A stretch of DNA of 64,000 nt from Turicibacter sanguinis (GTDB lineage: Bacteria; Bacillota_I; Bacilli_A; MOL361; Turicibacteraceae): positions 1,973,501 to 2,037,500 of the forward strand of contig NZ_CP053187.1 in NCBI RefSeq assembly GCF_013046825.1, in the 5' to 3' direction. A program made the position numbers and the translations under genes. The notes under the pieces are model-generated. The model was not told the DNA's origin. It saw only the letters and a list, made by a program, of their open reading frames with translations, and ran no database searches. Positions 1-7,591 of the stretch are shown here, in pieces; position 1 is the first letter of the stretch; every line of letters begins with the position of its first letter.

Positions 1-729
1 AATCCAGATGAACCTTATTCAGTAGCGGAATTTCAAAAAACGGTGCGTGCAAAGATTGATCAAATTAAAAGTCGCGGGAACATGCCAATTATTGTAGGGG
101 GGACGGGACTTTATATTAAAAGTGTTTTATATGATTACGAATTTGCAGGAGAATCAGAGACGAAAGAAGTCGATGATGAAAAATATAAGGATTTTGATAA
201 TGAATCCTTGCATCAAAAATTAGCAGAGGTTGATGAAGAAGCTGCGAAGACGATTCACCCGAATAATCGTAAGCGTGTTATTCGCGCGCTTGAAATTTTT
301 GAAACATCAGGGGTGAAAAAATCTGAGATGATTCAAACACAACAACATGAATTGATATATGACGTTGCTTTAATCGGATTAACAGATGATCGCGATGTAT
401 TGTATGACCGTATTAATAAACGTGTGGATGTTATGTTTGAAACAGGACTTGTTGAGGAAGTGAGAGCTTTATTTGAAGCGGGAATTCCTCAGACGGCACA
501 ATCGATTCGTGCCATTGGTTATAAAGAGTTATATGATTATTTTAATGGCCTCACGTCTCTTGAGGAGTGTAAAGAATTAATTAAGCGCAATTCACGTCGT
601 TATGCAAAGCGTCAATATACGTGGTTTAATAATCAAATGGATGTTAAGTGGTTCAAGGTGGATGTAAATCAGTTTGAAAAAACGGTTCAAAATGTTTTAA
701 CCTATATTGAATTAAAAAAAATGGATTAA
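1..729 (+). CDS. miaA: tRNA dimethylallyltransferase MiaA (5' end missing)
   Basis: Transfers a dimethylallyl group to adenosine 37 of tRNAs that read codons starting with U. The reading frame is open from the first base, so the N-terminal part with the P-loop lies outside the window. Visible family features are the VGGTGLY motif near residue 33 of the fragment and the C-terminal RRYAKRQYTWF segment, which is typical of the MiaA/IPP transferase family. The gene ends in a hairpin that overlaps its last codons. No hfq gene follows, unlike in Bacillus. Identity is secure; only the start is unknown. Confidence 0.95.
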   Translation, partial: NPDEPYSVAEFQKTVRAKIDQIKSRGNMPIIVGGTGLYIKSVLYDYEFAGESETKEVDDEKYKDFDNESLHQKLAEVDEEAAKTIHPNNRKRVIRALEIFETSGVKKSEMIQTQQHELIYDVALIGLTDDRDVLYDRINKRVDVMFETGLVEEVRALFEAGIPQTAQSIRAIGYKELYDYFNGLTSLEECKELIKRNSRRYAKRQYTWFNNQMDVKWFKVDVNQFEKTVQNVLTYIELKKMD

Positions 730-755
730 CTAGATTGTTAATCCATTTTTTATTT
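714..755 (+). terminator. Terminator of miaA, overlapping its 3' end
   Basis: A stem of about 15 base pairs formed by AAAAAATGGATTAAC and its reverse complement GTTAATCCATTTTTT, with a 6-base loop and a T run. The 5' arm lies inside the last miaA codons. Confidence 0.8.
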
Positions 756-920
756 AATAAGGAGAGTTGATACTTTTTGATAAATTTTTTAGTAGCAAGA
801 GAATGATGGCGATGACTGTTTTTTAACTCATCTTTAGTTTAGAGGGAGTTAGATGTTTACTTAACCAAAAAGCTGAAGTTAGAATAACAAAGGGATGAAG
901 GCATTAAAGTGAAGTGACAT

Positions 921-960
921 AAAAAAATACCTTAATGAATGATTCATTAAGGTATTTTTG
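921..960 (-). terminator. Terminator of lexA
   Basis: A perfect hairpin built on AATACCTTAATGAATCATTC, ending in a T run when read on the minus strand, directly after the lexA stop codon. Confidence 0.85.
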
Positions 961-961
961 A

Positions 962-1609
962 TTAGTGCATATTTCTAAATAAACCGATTACTTTGCCAAC
1001 GATGTAAACATCGTTGGCAATAATCGGTTCTAATAAATCATTTTCTGGTTGTAAACGAATATGACCAGATTCTTTGAAGAACCGTTTAACCGTCACTTCA
1101 TGATCATCTAGCATGGCTACTACAATATCCCCGTTATGGGCATCTTGCTGTTGTTGCACGATGATTTGATCACCATCATGGATTCCAGCATTAATCATTG
1201 AATCACCATGGACATTTAACATAAAGACAGTTTGGTTAGAAGGAATTAAATGTGTCGGAAGAGGGAAGAAATCATCAGGGTTTTCAATGGCTTCAATTGG
1301 CATCCCTGCTGTTACTTTACCGATTACCGGAACATTAACAACCGATTTGAATTCAATAATTTTTGAATCATTTTTAGCAGCCTTTGATTCTGTCTCATTT
1401 GCTAAAATCACAATTCCTCGTGTTGTCGATTTATCTTTACGGATAAATCCTTTCTTTTCAAGTTGATTTAGTTGGTTATGAACTGAAGCAGTTGATGAAA
1501 GACCAACAGCTATTCCAATTTCTCGAACACTTGGCGGATATCCTCGTTTATCAATTTCGGCTTTAATAAAATCAAGAATCGCTTGTTGACGTTTTGTAAT
1601 AGGTTTCAT
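962..1609 (-). CDS. lexA: SOS repressor LexA
   Basis: Transcriptional repressor of the SOS regulon that self-cleaves when RecA filaments form. The start ATG at 1609 is preceded by GGAGG 7 bases upstream; an in-frame ATG six codons earlier has that RBS inside it and is rejected. The 215-residue protein has an N-terminal winged-helix domain (residues 1-70), the Ala101-Gly102 cleavage site, and the Ser137/Lys175 catalytic pair of the S24 peptidase domain. It is divergent from a small membrane protein gene. Its own promoter (TTGTCT, 17 bases, TATAAT) is overlapped at the -35 by an SOS box, so it should be autoregulated. Confidence 0.97.
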   Translation of the reverse strand: MKPITKRQQAILDFIKAEIDKRGYPPSVREIGIAVGLSSTASVHNQLNQLEKKGFIRKDKSTTRGIVILANETESKAAKNDSKIIEFKSVVNVPVIGKVTAGMPIEAIENPDDFFPLPTHLIPSNQTVFMLNVHGDSMINAGIHDGDQIIVQQQQDAHNGDIVVAMLDDHEVTVKRFFKESGHIRLQPENDLLEPIIANDVYIVGKVIGLFRNMH

Positions 1610-1639
1610 GATATAACCTCCTTCCATTTTATTAACTTC

Positions 1640-1668
1640 ATTATATCAGTAAAAAGAATAAAAGACAA
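1640..1668 (-). promoter_or_regulatory. lexA promoter
   Basis: On the minus strand TTGTCT (1668-1663) and TATAAT (1645-1640) are separated by 17 bases. The SOS box at 1666-1679 overlaps the -35 element. Confidence 0.7.
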
Positions 1669-1679
1669 ACATTTGTTCT
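1666..1679. promoter_or_regulatory. SOS (LexA) box 1
   Basis: AGAACAAATGTTTG on the minus strand agrees with the Bacillus-type LexA operator CGAACNNNNGTTYG except at the first base. It covers the lexA -35 region. Confidence 0.7.
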
Positions 1680-1686
1680 TTTTATA

Positions 1687-1715
1687 TTGACGACAAACGA
1701 ATGTTCGAATATAAT
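1687..1715 (+). promoter_or_regulatory. Promoter of the SOS-associated small membrane protein
   Basis: TTGACG (1687-1692), a 17-base spacer and a perfect TATAAT (1710-1715). An SOS box fills the spacer and a second lies just after the predicted start site, which is an arrangement for tight repression. Confidence 0.8.
1695..1708. promoter_or_regulatory. SOS (LexA) box 2
   Basis: AAACGAATGTTCGA, the reverse complement of TCGAACATTCGTTT. It lies between the -35 and -10 elements of the plus-strand promoter. Confidence 0.85.
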
Positions 1716-1727
1716 AAAATTATAAAA

Positions 1728-1741
1728 TCGAACATTCGTTT
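1728..1741. promoter_or_regulatory. SOS (LexA) box 3
   Basis: TCGAACATTCGTTT matches the Bacillus-type LexA operator and is the exact reverse complement of box 2. It sits about 13 bases after the -10 element, over the early transcribed region. Confidence 0.85.
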
Positions 1742-1760
1742 TAATAAAAGAGGGATAAAG

Positions 1761-1934
1761 ATGTTTAATAAGTTTTGTTTATTTATTTATAGTTATCGAT
1801 ATTTAATTGGATTTTATTTTATTTGTTTAGGAATGATGATGATTGCACTGACTGATATCACGGATCTACTTATGTATTTAAAACCGAATACGATTATTCC
1901 GTTTTTAGAAGTATTTGCTTATCAAAAGAAGTGA
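1761..1934 (+). CDS. SOS-controlled small membrane protein in the yneA position
   Basis: A 57-residue protein with no family I recognise. The ATG at 1761 follows GAGGG by 6 bases; an earlier ATG at 1701 lies inside the promoter and is rejected. Residues 5-30 are hydrophobic and aromatic (FCLFIYSYRYLIGFYFICLG) and form one probable membrane segment, perhaps with a second weaker one near residues 30-52. The promoter carries two LexA boxes. In B. subtilis the gene divergent from lexA and upstream of ynzC is yneA, an SOS-induced cell-division inhibitor with a LysM domain. This protein has no LysM domain. By position and control it may be a short functional analogue, as SosA is in staphylococci, but that is inference. 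Confidence 0.75.
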   Translation: MFNKFCLFIYSYRYLIGFYFICLGMMMIALTDITDLLMYLKPNTIIPFLEVFAYQKK

Positions 1935-1978
1935 AATTTGGTATATTAAAAGGGTGATCAAACATGGAGGTGCTAAAA

Positions 1979-2218
1979 ATGTTAACGCCAGAAAAATTAA
2001 GTCGTTTAAATGAATTAGCGAAGAAGAAAAAAGAAGGAACTTTAACTGAAGAAGAAATGAAAGAGCAACAAGCTTTACGTGAAGAGTATCTATTAACTTT
2101 CAGAGAAAGTATGAAAAATACAATTGAAAATATGAGAGTCATTGATCCAAATGGTGATGATGTGACGCCAGAGAAAGTTAAAAAAATTCAAGAAGAGCGC
2201 GGAACTGTGATTCATTAA
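1979..2218 (+). CDS. ynzC: YnzC-like DUF896 protein
   Basis: A 79-residue, highly charged helical protein of the DUF896 (YnzC) family. The start is MLTPEKLSRLNEL, and the ATG at 1979 follows GGAGGTG by 6-7 bases. The conserved N-terminal helix-loop-helix is followed by the typical RxEYLxxFR segment at residues 33-42. The biochemical role is unknown. In B. subtilis ynzC lies in the lexA-yneA-yneB-ynzC SOS locus, and the same order holds here with yneB missing. It can be read from the SOS promoter 270 bases upstream, though a weak promoter in 1935-1960 cannot be excluded. Confidence 0.9.
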   Translation: MLTPEKLSRLNELAKKKKEGTLTEEEMKEQQALREEYLLTFRESMKNTIENMRVIDPNGDDVTPEKVKKIQEERGTVIH

Positions 2219-2220
2219 TA

Positions 2221-2256
2221 AAAAAAAGATTTGCCCTTAGGCAAATCTTTTTTTTA
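2221..2256. terminator. Bidirectional terminator between ynzC and ferredoxin
   Basis: AAAAAGATTTGCC, a short loop and GGCAAATCTTTTT, with A and T runs on both sides. It can serve both converging genes. Confidence 0.85.
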
Positions 2257-2268
2257 TTCTGATTAGAA

Positions 2269-2436
2269 TTATGCTTCGATAATTGATTCTGTTGGACAAA
2301 CTGCTTCGCAAGCCCCACAGTCAATACATACGTCTGCATCAATTGAGTAGATATCTCCTTCAGAAATACATTCTACTGGACATTCAGCAGCACAAGATCC
2401 ACAAGCGATACAAGTATCAAGAATTTTACGTGGCAT
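2269..2436 (-). CDS. 2[4Fe-4S] ferredoxin
   Basis: A small soluble electron carrier of 55 residues. Two complete cluster motifs are visible, CxxCxxCxxxCP: Cys9, 12, 15, 19 and Cys37, 40, 43, 47. The start MPRKILDTC is set by GGAGG 8-9 bases upstream of the ATG at 2436; the longer frame upstream contains the promoter region and is not used. Such clostridial-type ferredoxins serve pyruvate:ferredoxin oxidoreductase and other low-potential enzymes in anaerobes. A TATAAT-like -10 lies at 2476-2471. Confidence 0.95.
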   Translation of the reverse strand: MPRKILDTCIACGSCAAECPVECISEGDIYSIDADVCIDCGACEAVCPTESIIEA

Positions 2437-2754
2437 ACGTGATAACCTCCCTATTAAATAACTCCTTTTTATTATAACATATGCTAGCAAATCCTGTAAT
2501 CCCTATGCATTAATTCTATAAAAAACAGGATTAAAATCAGCAAAAATAAGTCGAGATTTTTCATTCTAATCTCTTTTATTATAAAAAATCGTATTCCCTG
2601 ATTAGAGGATAGAAGGTTACGTCGAGAATAAGGAGAAGAACGCTAGAATGAAAGAAAAGATAGTTGTTAGATTGTGAAATAAAAATTTTTTCTAAAATAT
2701 TGTAAAAATTTCGACAAAAGGGTATTATATAGGTGGTATAGAGGAGGTAATAAC
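2437..2754. other. Intergenic region between ferredoxin and tkt
   Basis: About 320 bases holding the RBS and -10 region of the ferredoxin gene on one side and the tkt promoter on the other. I see no gene or clear RNA structure in the middle (2500-2695). Confidence 0.6.
2700..2728 (+). promoter_or_regulatory. tkt promoter
   Basis: TTGTAA (2700-2705), 17 bases, TATTAT (2723-2728), followed by the AGGAGG ribosome-binding site at 2742-2747. Confidence 0.6.
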
Positions 2755-4737
2755 GTGGAAAATAACATCTCATTACAATCAATTAATGCAATTCGAACAT
2801 TAGGTATTGACGCTATCAATAAGGCGAAATCAGGACATCCTGGTGTTGTGTTAGGGGCAGCACCGATGGCTTACACATTATTTACACAGCATTTAAATGC
2901 AAATCCAAGTAATAGTAATTGGTTTAATCGTGACCGTTTTGTGTTAGCGGCAGGACATGGTTCAATGTTACTTTATTCATTACTACATTTATCAGGATAT
3001 AGTGTGAGCATGGATGACATTAAACAATTCCGTCAGTGGGATTCAAAAACACCAGGACATCCTGAGTATGGTCATACAGATGGAATTGATGCTACAAGTG
3101 GACCGCTTGGACAAGGAATTCCAATGGCAATCGGAATGGCATTAGCAGAAAAGTATTTAGCAAGCCGTTATAATAAAGAAGGTTACTCGTTAATCGATCA
3201 TTACAACTTTGTAATTTGTGGTGATGGAGATTTAATGGAAGGGGTAACAAGTGAAGCATCATCACTTGCTGGACATTTAGGGCTTGGAAAAGTGGTTGTG
3301 TTATATGATTCAAATGACATTTGTTTAGATGGAGATTTAACACAAAGCTTTACAGAAGATGTTTTAAAGCGTTATGAATCTTATGGTTGGCATATTCAAC
3401 GTGTTGAAGATGGAAATGATGTTGAAGCCATCAATAAAGCAATCGAATGTGCGAAACAAACAACAGATAAACCGTCAATTATTGAAGTGAAAACAGTCAT
3501 TGGATATGGTTCAAAACTTCAAGGAACAAATGCAGTTCATGGTGCACCTCTTGGTGATGAGGACGGGGCGTATGCTAAATCACAATATGGATGGAATCAT
3601 GAGCCATTTACGGTACCAGCTGAAGTTTATCATCATTTTAATGAAACAATTAAAGAACGTGGACAAGTTGCTAATAAGATGTGGGATGAATTATTTGCAA
3701 GTTACTCAAAAGCTTATCCAGAATTAGCAGAAGAGTTAACAAAAGCAATGAATAATGAATTAGTAGTTGATTTAAAAGACGTGATGCCAACTTATGAAAC
3801 AGGGCATTCTGCAGCTACACGTGATACAAACAATGAAGCAATTAATGCTATTGCTTCGGCGATTCCTTATTTCTTAGGGGGATCTGCTGACCTTTCTCAT
3901 TCAAATAAAACAAATATTAAAAATGGTGGAGATTTCTCTAAAGTAACACCAGATGGACGCAATATTTATTTCGGAGTTCGTGAGTTTGCGATGGCTTCGA
4001 TTTTAAATGGGATGGCATTACACGGTGGAGTTCGCGTATTCGGTGGAACATTCTTCGTATTCTGCGACTATTTAAAACCAGCAATGCGTATGGCTGCCTT
4101 AATGGGATTACCAGTTACTTACGTTTTAACGCATGACTCAATTGCAGTAGGTGAAGATGGTCCAACACATGAACCAATCGAGCAATTAGCTATGTTACGT
4201 ACGATTCCTAACTTCTCAGTCATTCGTCCAGCAGATGCAACTGAAACAGCAGCAGCCTGGCGTTTAGCTGTTGAATCTAAAAATACACCAACGGCGTTAA
4301 TTTTAACTCGTCAAAATTTAACAACAATGGCTCATACATCATATGAAGGTGTAAGTAAAGGGGCTTACGTCGTAAGTGAAGCAGCTAAAGAAATGGATGG
4401 AATCTTAATTGCAACAGGTTCTGAGGTTAATTTAGCGGTTGAAGCACAAGAAAAATTAGCAAGTGAAGGAATTTATGTACGTGTTGTAAGCATGCCATCA
4501 ATGGATTTATTTGAAAAACAATCAAAAGAATACCGTGAAAGCATTCTTCCAAAACAGGTAACAAAACGTATGTCAATTGAAATGGGAGCAACTTATGGAT
4601 GGCATAAATATGTAGGCTTTGATGGAGTTGTCATGGGAATTGATCGTTTTGGAGCTTCTGCACCAGCTAATAAAGTTATTGAAGCTTATGGATTTACAGC
4701 AGAAAATGTTGTGTCATTATTCAAAGAAATGGCGTAA
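2755..4737 (+). CDS. tkt: Transketolase
   Basis: Thiamine-diphosphate enzyme that moves two-carbon ketol units in the pentose phosphate pathway. At 660 residues it has the usual length. The N-terminal domain has GHPGVVLGAAPM (about residues 27-38), and the ThDP-binding GDGDLMEG motif is near residue 156. The central pyrimidine-binding domain includes VREFAMASILNG near residue 408, and a C-terminal transketolase domain follows. It starts with GTG at 2755, which has AGGAGG 7 bases upstream. It sits between ynzC and yneF, as in B. subtilis, and ends at its own terminator. Confidence 0.97.
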   Translation: MENNISLQSINAIRTLGIDAINKAKSGHPGVVLGAAPMAYTLFTQHLNANPSNSNWFNRDRFVLAAGHGSMLLYSLLHLSGYSVSMDDIKQFRQWDSKTPGHPEYGHTDGIDATSGPLGQGIPMAIGMALAEKYLASRYNKEGYSLIDHYNFVICGDGDLMEGVTSEASSLAGHLGLGKVVVLYDSNDICLDGDLTQSFTEDVLKRYESYGWHIQRVEDGNDVEAINKAIECAKQTTDKPSIIEVKTVIGYGSKLQGTNAVHGAPLGDEDGAYAKSQYGWNHEPFTVPAEVYHHFNETIKERGQVANKMWDELFASYSKAYPELAEELTKAMNNELVVDLKDVMPTYETGHSAATRDTNNEAINAIASAIPYFLGGSADLSHSNKTNIKNGGDFSKVTPDGRNIYFGVREFAMASILNGMALHGGVRVFGGTFFVFCDYLKPAMRMAALMGLPVTYVLTHDSIAVGEDGPTHEPIEQLAMLRTIPNFSVIRPADATETAAAWRLAVESKNTPTALILTRQNLTTMAHTSYEGVSKGAYVVSEAAKEMDGILIATGSEVNLAVEAQEKLASEGIYVRVVSMPSMDLFEKQSKEYRESILPKQVTKRMSIEMGATYGWHKYVGFDGVVMGIDRFGASAPANKVIEAYGFTAENVVSLFKEMA

Positions 4738-4756
4738 TTTTTAAATTTAAATAAAA

Positions 4757-4796
4757 AGGGAAAGTTTTGGTCAAAGCCAAGCTTTCTTTTTTTTTG
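4757..4796 (+). terminator. Terminator of tkt
   Basis: Stem AAAG-TTTTGG / CCAAG-CTTT with a 6-base loop, followed by nine T. Confidence 0.75.
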
Positions 4797-4882
4797 TTCA
4801 GAGTGAAATTTAGGTTAAAAACACATATAAAAGAATATGAAAATTTGTTATAATTAGGTAAAACTTTTGGGGAGGATGAGGG

Positions 4883-6157
4883 ATGAGTCTTACACTAGAG
4901 GTGCAAATTTCCATTATTTTGATGATGAGTCTTTTTTTTATACTGATTACACTCATGAATCAAATTAAAGAACGTGAATCACTTAAGCAGTTAATAATTG
5001 TTCAATCTAAAATAATACTAGGAATCGGCTTGTTTTTAATGAGTTTAGTCTTTTTAAATAGTTATTATTATTTGATTTCTTCAGTGATTTGCTATGTTTT
5101 GAAAATATCACCCGTTTATATGAGTTCCGCTTCATTTGAAACAGTTTTAATCGAGAAATGGTTTGTGATTATATGTACGGTTTTAATGGCCTTTGTCACC
5201 AATGTAGCATTAGCTTATTATACAAGGTTTAAACATTTATTTATTGCACCATTTGAAATGATTATATTCACGACTGTGATGATGACTCTTTTACAACAAA
5301 GTTCACTCTCAATTTCGAGCCAAATTATGATGATGGCAGTAGTATTAGGAATGGTCATGAGTATAGCACCTTCAATCACCTCAAAGCTTTGTAAAGGGGA
5401 ATTAGAAGGTCGTACAACACTTGGGTTATTTCATTACCTAGATAACTGGCTCTGTATTGGGGCAGGAAATTTATTTGGTAAGTGTCATTTATCAACTGAG
5501 GCCTTTGTTGAAAACTCAAATTTTAAACGAATACTTAAAAAAGGATTTAGTGGCGTGACGTGCTGTTTAATCATAACAACAGTTTTATTAACTTTTATCG
5601 CCTATTTTCAAGGCTATCATGAACAGACAAGATTAGTGATTTTGAATCAATTGATTGTTGAAGGTATTGGGTTGCAAGTGATTAATGTTTTAATTCTTTT
5701 AATGGGAATCGGCTGTTTTTATGGGTTTTATCGATTAATCATCAGTGTATATCCCGTTTATTTATCCTTTTTTGAAAAAATAATTCCAACTGCCTATTTT
5801 GCAACGGATTGGATTTATCAACTTCAACATTGTCGGTATGTTGGGTTAATTGGGTTTATTAGTAGTTATGTGGCTGCGCTTGTCACCTTAATGTATCTGA
5901 GTTTTTATCAAGTAACTGAGATTGTGATTCCAGAGTTAGTGTCTATTGGATTGATTGGAGTTTTAGTTAGTAAAATGGCAAATCAGGTAAATGGAGTTAA
6001 AGGGACACTGATTGCTTCATTTATGAATGGAATTTTATTAACCGTTATCCCAACGCTTTCATTACATTTTTTAAAAGCGCTACAATTAGAAGGAAGTTTT
6101 AGGTCACTAGACACGTTCTTTATTTCACAATTACTTGACAGATTGTTCATATTCTAG
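4883..6157 (+). CDS. UlaA/SgaT-like PTS EIIC-type membrane protein without partners
   Basis: A 424-residue polytopic membrane protein with about 10-12 hydrophobic segments. Three regions recall the ascorbate PTS permease UlaA/SgaT: ALAYYTRFKHLFI (about residues 110-122, like the LARFTKFKYIFLTGHH segment), DNWLCIGAGNLFGK near residue 187, and the C-terminal GVKGTLIASFMNGILLTVIP near residue 373. The histidines usual after the first of these regions are absent. No EIIA, EIIB or sugar-catabolic gene lies beside it. It occupies the slot between tkt and yneF that yneE holds in B. subtilis. A relict or repurposed transporter is likely; the assignment to the family is by eye. Confidence 0.55.
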   Translation: MSLTLEVQISIILMMSLFFILITLMNQIKERESLKQLIIVQSKIILGIGLFLMSLVFLNSYYYLISSVICYVLKISPVYMSSASFETVLIEKWFVIICTVLMAFVTNVALAYYTRFKHLFIAPFEMIIFTTVMMTLLQQSSLSISSQIMMMAVVLGMVMSIAPSITSKLCKGELEGRTTLGLFHYLDNWLCIGAGNLFGKCHLSTEAFVENSNFKRILKKGFSGVTCCLIITTVLLTFIAYFQGYHEQTRLVILNQLIVEGIGLQVINVLILLMGIGCFYGFYRLIISVYPVYLSFFEKIIPTAYFATDWIYQLQHCRYVGLIGFISSYVAALVTLMYLSFYQVTEIVIPELVSIGLIGVLVSKMANQVNGVKGTLIASFMNGILLTVIPTLSLHFLKALQLEGSFRSLDTFFISQLLDRLFIF

Positions 6158-6214
6158 TATAAATTGAATATAGTATTGGACTATTCAATTGTAAAAATGT
6201 TTGGAGGAAGTAAT

Positions 6215-6439
6215 ATGTTATATACTAACTGGGTATTCTGGGTTTGGATTATTGTAGCTATTTTAATTGGTGCAATTATTGGATTCTTTGTTGCTCAAAA
6301 ACAATTAAAAAAATATTTACAAAAAAACCCACCTATTAATGAAGAGGTTGTTCGTACAATGATGATGCAAATGGGACGTACACCATCTCAAAAACAAATT
6401 AATCAAGTGATGAAATCAATTAATCAAAATATGAAATAA
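6215..6439 (+). CDS. yneF: YneF family (UPF0154) membrane protein
   Basis: A 74-residue protein with one N-terminal membrane helix (residues 6-27) followed by a basic cytoplasmic tail. The tail holds QKQLKKYLQKNPPINEE and MMMQMGRTPSQKQINQ, both hallmarks of UPF0154. The start at 6215 is chosen because GGAGG lies 8 bases upstream; a 17-codon in-frame extension has no RBS. Function is unknown. Linkage with tkt is the same as in B. subtilis. Confidence 0.93.
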   Translation: MLYTNWVFWVWIIVAILIGAIIGFFVAQKQLKKYLQKNPPINEEVVRTMMMQMGRTPSQKQINQVMKSINQNMK

Positions 6440-6442
6440 AAC

Positions 6443-6472
6443 AAAAAGCGTATGAAAACATACGCTTTTTAT
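6443..6472 (+). terminator. Terminator of yneF
   Basis: AAAAAGCGTATG, loop AAAA, CATACGCTTTTT. Confidence 0.85.
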
Positions 6473-6487
6473 GATGATAAATGTAAG

Positions 6488-6514
6488 AAAAGACGCCTTT
6501 CAGGGCGTCTTTTT
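6488..6514. terminator. Hairpin terminator downstream of the Spo0E-like gene
   Basis: AGACGCC, 6-base loop, GGCGTCT, with A and T runs on either side. It lies directly after the minus-strand gene's stop codon. Confidence 0.75.
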
Positions 6515-6518
6515 AAAA

Positions 6519-6713
6519 TTAAAATTGTTGTTTAGAACACATGTATTCATTTACAACTAAATCTAATTCTTGACTTTTTGCTACTGTCAATTCATGTACC
6601 ATTCCAAATGTTTTTACGAGTTCGTGTAATTCAGCCTTAATGGTTGTAATACGATTATAAATGTCTTTAGAATTATTGAAATTCATCGGTTCTGAACATG
6701 AAATAGTTTTCAA
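6519..6713 (-). CDS. Spo0E-like aspartyl-phosphate phosphatase
   Basis: A 64-residue helical-hairpin protein. The C-terminal half contains SQELDLVVNEYM (about residues 47-58), the S-x-E-L-D signature of the Spo0E/YnzD/YisI family, which dephosphorylates Spo0A-P to delay sporulation. Upstream ITTIKAELHELVKTFG fits the first helix. The start is TTG at 6713, preceded by GGGGGG 7 bases upstream; an internal ATG at codon 10 has no RBS. It lies between yneF and plsY. Assignment to the family is good; the direct target is inferred from the family. Confidence 0.85.
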   Translation of the reverse strand: MKTISCSEPMNFNNSKDIYNRITTIKAELHELVKTFGMVHELTVAKSQELDLVVNEYMCSKQQF

Positions 6714-6755
6714 GATGATTCCCCCCAGGTATTTTTGAATATAATGTAATAGTGT

Positions 6756-7337
6756 TTAAAATGAGACTTTATTTTCAGTTCCATTTAAAATGCGTTTATA
6801 GTTCGGGATGTGCTTAATAATAATCATTGCAGCAAATAAGGTAAACATAATTTTGGCTGTTAAGTCATAATGTCCAAACCAAACAATTAATACTGCGGCA
6901 ATTGAGATAATAGTTGAAGATAAAGAGACCATTTTCCATATCTTTAATGAAATGACAAAGATAATAAAGAGTGTGATAAATAAAAGAGGTGAATAGAATA
7001 AAATGATTCCTGCACTTGTTGCAACAGCTTTTCCACCTTTGAAGTTAGCAAAAATAGGGTAAATATGTCCGATTAAAGCAAACATCGAAATAATTAAGGG
7101 ATGGATCGTAGCTCCTAAGTACATGGCTGCTAAAACAGCTAACCCACCTTTTAACACATCAAGAATAAAGACAATGGTCCCCCCTTTTTTTCCAAGAACT
7201 CGGAAGGCATTCGTTGACCCTAGGTTACCAGAACCATATTGACGAATATCTTTTTGATAAAATGTTTTTCCAATTACAAGCGCTGAAGGAAATGATCCTA
7301 GCAAGTAAGCGGCAATAATTAGTATGAAGTTAATCAT
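6756..7337 (-). CDS. plsY: Glycerol-3-phosphate acyltransferase PlsY
   Basis: Integral membrane enzyme that transfers the acyl group from acyl-phosphate to glycerol-3-phosphate, the first step of phospholipid synthesis. The 193-residue protein has five to six hydrophobic segments and the three PlsY motifs: GSFPSA (residues 14-19), GSGNLGSTNAFR (36-47) and GGKAVATSAG in the middle. The ATG at 7337 follows AGGAGG by 7 bases. It is divergent from parE-parC, as in B. subtilis. Confidence 0.96.
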   Translation of the reverse strand: MINFILIIAAYLLGSFPSALVIGKTFYQKDIRQYGSGNLGSTNAFRVLGKKGGTIVFILDVLKGGLAVLAAMYLGATIHPLIISMFALIGHIYPIFANFKGGKAVATSAGIILFYSPLLFITLFIIFVISLKIWKMVSLSSTIISIAAVLIVWFGHYDLTAKIMFTLFAAMIIIKHIPNYKRILNGTENKVSF

Positions 7338-7591
7338 TTAAATCCTCCTTTTTTGCAGAATTATTATAGCATAGACTCCGATAATATTAGTGAAATTTAC
7401 AAAAAAAATATAAAAAACTTCTTTTTCGACATATTTCACGCTATAATTCATACTTTAATTAATGTATAATACAGTTATTTTGAATAGATTTGGAATTAAA
7501 ATTTATAAATTAGTCTTATAATGTCTAATAACATCTTTTAATCTTCGAGAAAATCTTTTAAAATGAGATAATGGAAAGGGAAAGGAGTGTT

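Noticed and set aside
775-840. Short ORF of 19 codons starting TTG after GGAGAG, downstream of miaA
   Set aside because: Single case, no family resemblance and no conserved feature; most likely chance in AT-rich DNA. The region 756-920 otherwise shows nothing.
1701-1760. Upstream ATG extension of the SOS membrane protein
   Set aside because: It starts inside the -10 region and SOS box 2, so it could not be translated from the mapped promoter; the ATG at 1761 has a good RBS.
2579-2782. Minus-strand ORF of 67 codons upstream of tkt
   Set aside because: No RBS, overlaps the tkt promoter and start, and the predicted protein looks like chance translation.
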